Program-made: the position numbers and the translations under genes
Notes under the pieces: model-generated
The model's input: only the letters and a program-made list of their open reading frames with translations
Databases searched by the model: none
Told to the model about the DNA's origin: nothing
Shown here: positions 1-5,865 of the stretch, piece by piece
How positions within the stretch are numbered: position 1 is the first letter of the stretch
Layout of the letters: every line of letters begins with the position of its first letter
DNA from: JBDSTZ01 sp039927975
Lineage (GTDB): Bacteria > Pseudomonadota > Gammaproteobacteria > Burkholderiales > Burkholderiaceae_D
Assembly (NCBI GenBank): GCA_039927975.1
Contig: JBDSTZ010000273.1
Coordinates: forward strand, 1-7,812
Reading direction: 5' to 3'
Length of the DNA stretch: 7,812 bases

Positions 1-1
1 C

Positions 2-136
2 AGCTTCCTGCTGACGGCGCGCCACAGCCACGCCGACATCGAACGCGCCGCTCACTTGCTGGATAACTGCATGCGGCGCTGCCGCGCGCACCACCAACCT
101 TTTTTGGAACCGACATGGAACACGCATTCGAAGTAA
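2..136 (+). CDS. C-terminal fragment of an off-window protein, possibly a fold-type I PLP-dependent aminotransferase/oxoamine synthase
   Basis: An open frame enters from the left edge and runs for 44 codons to a TAA at 134-136, so only the C-terminus is present. The start of the fragment reads FLLTARHSHADIERAAHLL. This resembles the final helix region of class II/III PLP enzymes (8-amino-7-oxononanoate synthase, glycine C-acetyltransferase or glutamate-1-semialdehyde aminotransferase relatives), where a strand ending in T/S-A-x-H-(T/S) is followed by x-DI-(D/E)-x-A. No catalytic residue lies in the fragment, so the family call is an inference from this pattern only. The last 22 bases overlap the start of the next gene in another frame, which suggests that the two are co-transcribed. 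The tail after about residue 22 is rich in Arg, Cys and His and not recognisable. Confidence 0.45.
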   Translation, partial: SFLLTARHSHADIERAAHLLDNCMRRCRAHHQPFLEPTWNTHSK

Positions 137-870
137 TGCCATTTGGCGCGGCAAGCGGCGAAGCGCAAATGGAAGAAGAACGCGGACGAGGGTTCGCGCG
201 TCCTTCCGCGCGCGCGGCCGGCCGGCGTCCATTGGCCAGGCCGCTGGCCAAACCGCGCCCCGCTCCTCGGCCCGTTCCACGGCCCGGGCCACGTCCGTTG
301 CCGCCTTCCTGGCCGCGCTTTCCGGTGTATGGCGGCTGGCCCGGCGCGGTGCTGTACCCCCCGCCGCCCGAGCCGTATCCCGAGCCCGACCAGCAGCCCG
401 GGTTCGAGCCCGAGCCCGCGCCCGCGACCGAGCCCAACTTCGGCCAGGACGACGCCGACACCGAAATTCCGCCGGCCTTCCTCAGCAGCGTCAACCAGCT
501 GCCGCCGTCGCAGCGCCCCAACTACGTCCGCATCGGTTACTTGCCCGACGCCGTCCGCCAGCTCGGCGCCGCCGACCAGGGCCTGTACCTGATCGTCTTC
601 AATTCGAACAACCGCACCCGCGCCTACAGCGGCCAGTCCGGCAACCTGCGGCGCCGGCTGCAGCAGCACCTGTTATGCGCGCTGATGTTCGACATGCCGG
701 CGCACCAGCACGAAGTCTTCATCGCCCGCACGCCCGGCATGAGCGACGCTCAGCGCCGCGCGATCGAGCTGCGCATTCACACCGAGATGTTCGCCTCCCA
801 TCGCGGCGTGCTGACCAACCAGCGCCGCGAACTCGAAGCAGAATTGCTGGGCGAAGCCTGGCTAACCTAA
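115..870 (+). CDS. GIY-YIG-like domain protein with Pro/Arg- and Pro/Glu-rich N-terminal region
   Basis: 251 aa, not recognised as a named protein. The N-terminus carries the motif FEVMPF (residues 5-10). Residues 26-70 form a basic Pro/Arg tract made of RP/PR repeats, followed by an acidic Pro/Glu tract at about 84-116. The C-terminal part (about 137-245) looks like a GIY-YIG fold: GLY at 156-158, YSG at 171-173, then GNLRRRLQQH (176-185) matching the family's conserved Arg helix, a candidate metal-binding Glu218 in IELRIH, and Asn235 in LTNQR at the usual position of the late Asn. GIY-YIG domains cleave DNA or RNA using one metal ion. Whether this one is active, and on what, cannot be read from sequence. 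There is no signal peptide or membrane segment. The start is preceded by a weak GGAA at 106-109 and overlaps the upstream gene by 22 bases, which suggests translational coupling. The next gene begins 10 bases after the stop. Confidence 0.75.
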   Translation: MEHAFEVMPFGAASGEAQMEEERGRGFARPSARAAGRRPLARPLAKPRPAPRPVPRPGPRPLPPSWPRFPVYGGWPGAVLYPPPPEPYPEPDQQPGFEPEPAPATEPNFGQDDADTEIPPAFLSSVNQLPPSQRPNYVRIGYLPDAVRQLGAADQGLYLIVFNSNNRTRAYSGQSGNLRRRLQQHLLCALMFDMPAHQHEVFIARTPGMSDAQRRAIELRIHTEMFASHRGVLTNQRRELEAELLGEAWLT

Positions 871-880
871 GGAGAACGAA
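866..880 (+). promoter_or_regulatory. Shine-Dalgarno of the 881 gene, overlapping the upstream stop codon
   Basis: The stop codon TAA (868-870) is the first part of a strong Shine-Dalgarno, TAAGGAG, at 868-874. The spacing to the ATG at 881 is 6 bases. Ribosomes finishing the GIY-YIG-like gene therefore terminate on the initiation signal of the next gene, which supports tight co-expression. Confidence 0.75.
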
Positions 881-1504
881 ATGCACCACAAAAGCTGCTA
901 TTGCGCGAATTGCCAGTCCGGCGCCAAAGGATCGTCCGCATCCCTGTTTGAAGTGCTGCCCTTTCCATCGATGGCGTCGATCTCAAAGGCCGAGGAAACC
1001 GAGCTGGCGATGGAACTGCTGTCGGTATCGAGCGAGGAAGAACTCGACCAGTTCCTCGGCAAGATGTTCAAGAGCGCCTGGCGCGGCATCAAGAAGGTCG
1101 GTTCGGCGGTCGGCAAGATCGCGGCGCCCCTGGGCGGTGCGCTCAAGGGCCTGGCCAAGGTGGCGATGCCGTTTGTCGGTGGCGCGCTCGGTTCCTTCAT
1201 TCCGATTCCCGGCGTCTGCACCGCGCTCGGCACCGCCCTGGGCGGCGCCCTGAGCAAGGCGATGGAGCTCGAGTTCGAGGGCATGGACGGTGAACAGCAG
1301 GAGTTTGAAATGGCCCGTCGTTTCGTCCGCATCGCCTCCAGCGCGGCGCAGCAGGCGGCGCAGGCGGCGCCCGGCCGCGACCCGCACGAAGTGGTGCGCC
1401 AGGCCCTCGCCGACGCCATGCGCAGCCATCTGCCGGCGATGCCCGAACCGGTCACCGGCCGCTGGCGCCAGCGCCGCGCGGCCTGGGCCCAGGGTCAACA
1501 ATGA
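881..1504 (+). CDS. Glycine-zipper protein with N-terminal CxCxxC motif
   Basis: 207 aa, function unknown. Order of parts: a Cys cluster C6-x-C8-x-x-C11 close to the N-terminus; FEVLPF at 23-28; an acidic helix (about 36-62, rich in Glu and Leu); a basic amphipathic stretch (about 61-82); a Gly/Ala-rich region at about 84-126 with GxxxG-like spacing (GGALKG, GGALGSF, GTALGGAL), typical of glycine-zipper membrane-inserting or self-packing helices; EFE at 131-133 and 141-143; and a helical Arg/Ala C-terminus. There is no cleavable signal peptide. The organisation resembles small hypothetical proteins in which an ELA-x-ELL-type helix precedes a glycine zipper, but I cannot name a characterised member. 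The start has a strong Shine-Dalgarno, and the stop overlaps the next start (ATGA, 1501-1504). It shares the FEV(M/L)PF motif with the preceding protein. Possible roles are a secreted or membrane-active effector or a self-assembling partner; both are speculation. Confidence 0.75.
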   Translation: MHHKSCYCANCQSGAKGSSASLFEVLPFPSMASISKAEETELAMELLSVSSEEELDQFLGKMFKSAWRGIKKVGSAVGKIAAPLGGALKGLAKVAMPFVGGALGSFIPIPGVCTALGTALGGALSKAMELEFEGMDGEQQEFEMARRFVRIASSAAQQAAQAAPGRDPHEVVRQALADAMRSHLPAMPEPVTGRWRQRRAAWAQGQQ

Positions 1505-2229
1505 TCATCGACAGCCACTGTCACGCGGGGCAGGGCGACGGCTTCACCGGCCCGTGGGACAGTGACGCCGGCCTCGCCAAATACCTGCGCCGCGCGCGCA
1601 AGGCCGGCATCGATCGCAGCGTGCTGCTGGCAGCCTTCCATTCCGATTACGCCCTGGCCAACCAGAGCGTGGCGCGCATCGTCGCCGGCGACCGCACCCG
1701 CTTCTACGGCTACGCATTCGTCAACGCGGCGCGCGACAAGGGCAGGGTACACAGCCTGGTGCAAAGCGCGCTCGAGCAGTACGGCTTCGTCGGCATCAAG
1801 CTGCAACGCCACGACGCCCGCATCTCGCGTGAGGTGTGCGATTGCGCGCGCGCCCTGCGCCTGCCGGTGCTGTACGACACGATGGGCGAAGTGTCGGTGG
1901 CCGAGCTGCTGGCTGCGCAATACCCGGACGTCGATTTCATCCTGCCCCACCTGGGCAGCTTCGCCGACGACTGGAGCGCCCAGCTGGCGCTGATCGACCA
2001 TCTTGTGCGTCACCCGAACATCTACACCGACACCGCCGGCGTGCGCCGCTTCGACCTGCTGCAACAGGCCGTGCGCCGGGCCGGCCCGCAAAAGGTGCTG
2101 TTCGGCTCCGACGGCCCCTGGCTCCATCCCGGCCTGGAACTGGCCAAGGTGCGCCTGCTCGAACTGGCGCCGCGCGACGAGGCCCTCATCCTCGGCGAGA
2201 ATTTTCTGCGCCTGATCGCCAAGCGGTGA
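1501..2229 (+). CDS. Amidohydrolase-2 family metal-dependent hydrolase (TIM barrel)
   Basis: 242 aa, a compact member of the amidohydrolase_2 family, which contains decarboxylases, hydratases and lactonases acting on small organic acids. Visible landmarks are DSHCH (4-8) giving the HxH metal pair H6 and H8, Lys100 in GIKLQ at the fourth strand, His150 in LPHLGS, and Asp204 in FGSDGPW with the usual SD-P pattern of the last strand. The fifth-strand metal-ligand His, normally in PVL-x-H-x-G, is replaced by Asp126 (PVLYDTMG), so metal binding may be altered. The protein is soluble, with no signal peptide, and shorter than the roughly 280-350 residues common in the family. The start codon overlaps the previous stop (ATGA), so it is the last gene of this cluster as seen here. 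The next gene converges on it with only 40 bases between stops and no clear terminator. The substrate cannot be inferred. Confidence 0.88.
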   Translation: MIIDSHCHAGQGDGFTGPWDSDAGLAKYLRRARKAGIDRSVLLAAFHSDYALANQSVARIVAGDRTRFYGYAFVNAARDKGRVHSLVQSALEQYGFVGIKLQRHDARISREVCDCARALRLPVLYDTMGEVSVAELLAAQYPDVDFILPHLGSFADDWSAQLALIDHLVRHPNIYTDTAGVRRFDLLQQAVRRAGPQKVLFGSDGPWLHPGLELAKVRLLELAPRDEALILGENFLRLIAKR

Positions 2230-2269
2230 ATTGCCTTGATGACTCACCCTGATGCCTTGCTGCGACGCG

Positions 2270-3619
<1,350 letters not shown>

Positions 3620-3740
3620 GCGTGTCCTTGTGCGACGTGATCGGGTCTACGGAAGTAAAGGTATAGCCGCAGCGCGCACCAGGGCGATTGCGCTGGCCCA
3701 AACGGGCGGGGCAGGCGAGAAGGAGGGCAGTGAAGACCGC

Positions 3741-3759
3741 GCGCCGCAGGTAGCGGCGC
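3741..3759. repeat. Perfect 7-bp inverted repeat between the CBS gene and the sigma-54 activator
   Basis: GCGCCGC at 3741-3747 is complementary to GCGGCGC at 3753-3759 with a 5-base loop. It lies in the 193-base gap (3620-3812) between two minus-strand genes. A U-rich tract is missing on either strand, so it is not a classical intrinsic terminator. It may be a weak terminator or pause hairpin after the CBS gene, or chance in GC-rich DNA. Nothing else recognisable is in this gap. Confidence 0.4.
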
Positions 3760-3812
3760 CCGGGTTTATGGCAGCAAATTAAGGCGACAAGATTGAAGAC
3801 AGCAAAAAGTGC

Positions 3813-4256
3813 TTAGTGCGCGCTCGGACGATCCGGCTCCGACGGCGAGGAAATTTCGTCGAGCGCGATATCGATGCCGGCCGAGTGCTTGGTCGCAAGG
3901 TCGCCCAGCGAGACGATACCGATCACCGCATGCGATTGCTGATCGACCACCGGCACCCGGCGGATCTGCACGTCGCCCATCTGCTCGAGCACCTCGTCAA
4001 CGCTCTGGCTGGCATAACAGGTGCGCACGTCGGTGCTCATCACATCGCCCACCCGGGTGCTTTCCGGCGCCAGGCCGGCGGCGGTCGAGCGAATCGTGAT
4101 GTCGCGGTCGGTGATCATGCCGACCAGCTTCTGGCCGTCGAGCACGGGAATCGCGCCGACGTTGAGTTCGTCCATCAACTGCGCGGCCTGGCGTACGCTT
4201 TGTTCTGGTGAAATGCTCTGTACGTCGCGGGTCATGACTTCTTGAATTGTTTGCAT
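3813..4256 (-). CDS. Protein with two CBS domains
   Basis: 147 aa made of a tandem CBS pair (Bateman module) and little else. CBS1 spans about 7-58, with VMTRDV, the central NVGAIPVLD and the closing LVGMITDRDI. CBS2 spans about 72-122, with VMSTDV, IRRVPVVD and VIGIVSLGDL. A short polar Ser/Pro/Asp tail (about 136-147) follows. Such stand-alone CBS proteins usually bind adenine nucleotides and act as energy or ionic sensors; the TDRD and SLGDL segments are typical of the nucleotide-contacting ends. No fused enzyme, transporter or HTH is present, so the partner is unknown. The Shine-Dalgarno (GGAG on the minus strand, about 4262-4266) stands about 6 bases before the ATG. Upstream are two dyads and a divergent glycosylase-like gene. 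The downstream neighbour on the same strand is the sigma-54 activator, 193 bases away, so an operon is possible but not assured. Confidence 0.93.
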   Translation of the reverse strand: MQTIQEVMTRDVQSISPEQSVRQAAQLMDELNVGAIPVLDGQKLVGMITDRDITIRSTAAGLAPESTRVGDVMSTDVRTCYASQSVDEVLEQMGDVQIRRVPVVDQQSHAVIGIVSLGDLATKHSAGIDIALDEISSPSEPDRPSAH

Positions 4257-4274
4257 ATATATCTCCGATGTGAT

Positions 4275-4311
4275 TGGGCAGGAAGTGGCGCGGAGCGCCA
4301 GGTTCTGCCCA
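4275..4311. repeat. Long imperfect inverted repeat upstream of the CBS gene
   Basis: The arms are TGGGCAGGA (4275-4283) with TTCTGCCCA (4303-4311), forming 9 pairs including one G-T. A 2x2 internal mismatch follows, then TGGCG (4286-4290) with CGCCA (4296-4300) around a 5-base loop. It ends about 10 bases before the Shine-Dalgarno of the minus-strand CBS gene, so it would be either a leader hairpin in that mRNA or a regulator-binding dyad. No T-tract follows, so it is not a standard terminator. Confidence 0.6.
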
Positions 4312-4314
4312 GAT

Positions 4315-4345
4315 CATGCGCCGATTCGGAAAACTCGGACGCATG
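4315..4345. repeat. Second inverted repeat in the CBS/glycosylase divergent region
   Basis: CATGCGCCGA (4315-4324) pairs with TCGG plus CGCATG (4335-4345), giving 10 pairs with one bulged A at 4339 and a 10-base loop. It lies directly beside the 4275-4311 repeat, so two consecutive dyads occupy the divergent intergenic region. It could be an operator or part of the CBS mRNA leader. Confidence 0.55.
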
Positions 4346-4392
4346 GTTGAATTTGCATCTTTGTGGACGAGCGAACAACAGGGGCGCTGCGT

Positions 4393-4398
4393 TACAAT
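4393..4398 (+). promoter_or_regulatory. Putative -10 box for the glycosylase-like gene
   Basis: TACAAT matches the sigma-70 -10 consensus at 5 of 6 positions and lies 21 bases before the ATG at 4420. No good -35 stands at 16-18 bases upstream; a TTGTGG at 4361-4366 is too far away. If used, it would give a very short 5' leader, and it argues against the longer possible start at 4363. Confidence 0.4.
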
Positions 4399-4419
4399 CT
4401 CGCCTTTGCCCGCCACGCC

Positions 4420-5190
4420 ATGCCCGCCGTACAGATTCCTTCCCCCATCGCCGACGCTGTCGGCCTCGCCCATCCTTCCTGGCAACCGATCCTGACCCGT
4501 GGCCTGGAGGCGCTTGCCGCCGCCCAGCCAGGCTATCTCGCGCAACTTGCCGCGAGCGCCTATCTGCCGACCGAACAACGCCTGTTCGCCGCCTTCCGCC
4601 TGCCGCGCAACGAAGTCCGCCACGTCCTGGTCGGCGAGGGCCCCTATCCGCGCGCCGAAAGCGCGACCGGGGTCTGTTTCATGGATGGGGCGGTGGGCAG
4701 CCTGTGGTGCGACACCGGTCTGTCGAAGCCGGTCAACAAGGCCACCTCGCTGCGCAACTTCATGAAAATGCTGCTCGTGACCGAAGGGCGCCTGAGCGCC
4801 GACGATACCGGCGGCGCGGCCATGGCGCCGGTGGCGCAGGCCGCGCGCGCCGACGGCACCATCCAGACCCTGCGCGACCTGGAACACAACCTGATCGGCC
4901 AGGGCTTCCTGCTGCTCAACGCCAGCCTGGTGTTCCGCAAGGAAGTCGCGCCGGCCCAGGACGCCCGCGCCTGGCTGCCCTTCCTGCAAACGGTCCTGGC
5001 CGCGCTGGCCGACCTGCCGGCGCCGCCGACCTTGGTACTGTGGGGGAAAATTGCCGAACAACTCACGCGGCTGCCGGAGACGGCGCGCTTGCCGCAGGTC
5101 TGCTCGGAGCATCCCTACAACCTGTCCTTCATCACCCACCCGGGCATGCAAGACTTTTTCCGGCCGATGCGCCTGCTGCGCGCGCCCTGA
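4420..5190 (+). CDS. Uracil-DNA glycosylase superfamily protein (family 1-like) with a non-canonical motif 1
   Basis: 256 aa from the ATG at 4420. A start at 4363 would add 19 residues but has no ribosome site and would contain the likely promoter. Family 1 uracil-DNA glycosylases excise uracil from DNA to begin base-excision repair. The family order is visible: VGEGPYPRAESATGVCF (71-87) aligns with the GQDPYH water-activating loop; GFLLLNASLVFR (162-173) aligns with the LLLN uracil-binding strand; LVLWGKIAEQL (205-215) follows; and SEHPYNLSFITHPGM (229-243) aligns with the HPSPLS DNA-intercalating loop, with His231 as the catalytic His. The catalytic Asp of GQDPYH is Gly73 here and the following His is Pro76, so activity may be altered or lost, or Glu72 may substitute. 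Its closest functional family should be judged with care: a diverged paralogue is likely, and a true Ung may exist elsewhere in the genome. It is followed by the isc promoter region. Confidence 0.82.
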   Translation: MPAVQIPSPIADAVGLAHPSWQPILTRGLEALAAAQPGYLAQLAASAYLPTEQRLFAAFRLPRNEVRHVLVGEGPYPRAESATGVCFMDGAVGSLWCDTGLSKPVNKATSLRNFMKMLLVTEGRLSADDTGGAAMAPVAQAARADGTIQTLRDLEHNLIGQGFLLLNASLVFRKEVAPAQDARAWLPFLQTVLAALADLPAPPTLVLWGKIAEQLTRLPETARLPQVCSEHPYNLSFITHPGMQDFFRPMRLLRAP

Positions 5191-5239
5191 AAGCGCGCCG
5201 GCAAAACGGCGGGTCCAAGACAAGACGCGTCAAATTTGC

Positions 5240-5245
5240 TATACT
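5240..5245 (+). promoter_or_regulatory. Probable -10 box of the isc operon promoter
   Basis: TATACT matches the -10 consensus at 5 of 6 positions. At 17 bases upstream lies AAGACA (5217-5222), 4 of 6 for the -35. The box overlaps the first bases of the IscR-type site, as expected for a promoter blocked by holo-IscR. A TTGACT inside the site (5245-5250) could instead be a -35, but no good -10 follows it at the right distance. Confidence 0.5.
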
Positions 5246-5265
5246 TGACTAAATCGTTCAACTAA
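5241..5265 (+). promoter_or_regulatory. Type 1 IscR binding site
   Basis: The sequence begins ATACTTGACTAAATC and continues GTTCAACTAA. Compared with the 25-base type 1 consensus known from E. coli (ATASYYGACTRWWWYAGTC then RRSTAT), it matches at 22 of 25 positions, with mismatches at positions 16, 17 and 25. Type 1 sites bind [2Fe-2S]-IscR, which represses isc when clusters are plentiful. It stands 83 bases before iscR, which supports autoregulation of the operon. Confidence 0.8.
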
Positions 5266-5303
5266 TCAGGGCATTCACGTTGCGGTGGCAAGCCCTGGTT
5301 TTT
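5264..5303 (+). promoter_or_regulatory. Leader hairpin with short T-tract between the IscR site and iscR
   Basis: AATCAGGGC (5264-5272) pairs with GCCCTGGTT (5292-5300), 9 pairs with one G-T, around a 19-base loop. The stem runs into five consecutive T at 5299-5303. It resembles a weak intrinsic terminator or attenuator in the 5' leader of the isc transcript. It may alternatively end transcripts from the upstream glycosylase-like gene. The large loop and short T-run make real termination uncertain. Confidence 0.45.
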
Positions 5304-5347
5304 GAATTGAGGCAATATTTTAACACCACTGTTGACCCGGGGCTCCG

Positions 5348-5830
5348 ATGCGTCTGACCACCAAAGGCCGTTTTGCTGTAACTGCGATGATCGATCTTGC
5401 GCTGCGCGAAGGCAAGGGTCCCGTCACGCTGTCGGGCATCAGCCAGCGCCAGGCCATCTCGCTGTCCTACCTGGAGCAACTGTTCGGCAAGCTGCGCCGC
5501 CACGAGATCGTCGAATCGATCCGCGGACCGGGCGGCGGCTACAGCCTGGCGCGCCGCGCCGACCAGGTCACGGTGGCCGACATCATCATCGCGGTCGACG
5601 AGCCGCTCGACGCCACCCAGTGTGGCGGCAAAGAAAATTGTCACGGCGCCGACGCGGCCAGCGGCACCCGTTGCATGACCCACGAACTATGGGCCACGCT
5701 CAACGCCAAAATGGTCGACTACCTCGATTCGGTCTCGCTGCAAGACCTGGTCGACCAGCAGAAGCAGAAGCATCCTGAGCAAAGCGTGGTGGTCCTGCAC
5801 CGTGGCCACGCCGCCGCCGGACACAATTGA
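5348..5830 (+). CDS. iscR: Iron-sulfur cluster regulator IscR (Rrf2 family)
   Basis: 160 aa, the usual length for IscR. The N-terminal winged helix (MRLTTKGRFAVTAMIDLAL, recognition helix about 28-40, wing RGPGGGYSLAR at 59-69) is typical of Rrf2 proteins. Cluster ligands are recognisable as C92, C98, C109 and H112, corresponding to E. coli C92, C98, C104 and H107, so the last Cys and His are displaced by a five-residue insertion. With a [2Fe-2S] cluster the protein represses isc; without it, it regulates type 2 sites. It is the first gene of an iscRSUA operon, with a type 1 site upstream pointing to autorepression. The ribosome site is weak (GGGG before the ATG). iscS follows after 35 bases. 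The C-terminal tail (about 140-160) is His-rich and variable. Confidence 0.97.
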   Translation: MRLTTKGRFAVTAMIDLALREGKGPVTLSGISQRQAISLSYLEQLFGKLRRHEIVESIRGPGGGYSLARRADQVTVADIIIAVDEPLDATQCGGKENCHGADAASGTRCMTHELWATLNAKMVDYLDSVSLQDLVDQQKQKHPEQSVVVLHRGHAAAGHN

Positions 5831-5865
5831 TGAATGAAACGTTTGACGCATACTGGAGTAATTGA

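Noticed and set aside
375..435. Tandem GAGCCC-type DNA repeats
   Set aside because: They are explained by codons for the Pro/Glu-rich protein segment and are not regular enough to be a separate DNA repeat.
52..669. Long minus-strand open frame opposite the GIY-YIG-like gene
   Set aside because: It is a shadow of a GC-rich coding strand: low-complexity Gly/Ala/Arg protein, no ribosome site, no domain.
4275..4289. Possible sigma-54 -24/-12 promoter (TGG, ten bases, GC) in the divergent region
   Set aside because: Only the GG and GC pairs and a few flanking bases fit; the CAC and TT positions are wrong, and the sequence is part of a palindrome that better explains it.
5196..5211. CGCCG/CGGCG hairpin just after the glycosylase-like gene as terminator
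   Set aside because: The stem is only 5 pairs and no T-tract follows; likely chance in GC-rich DNA.
3997..5223. 408-codon minus-strand open frame spanning the glycosylase-like gene and part of the CBS gene
   Set aside because: It crosses two real genes and their intergenic region in a wrong frame, with no ribosome site or domain.
5329..5347. Second IscR site near the iscR start (TTGACC half-site)
   Set aside because: Only one half resembles the consensus; the other half does not match.
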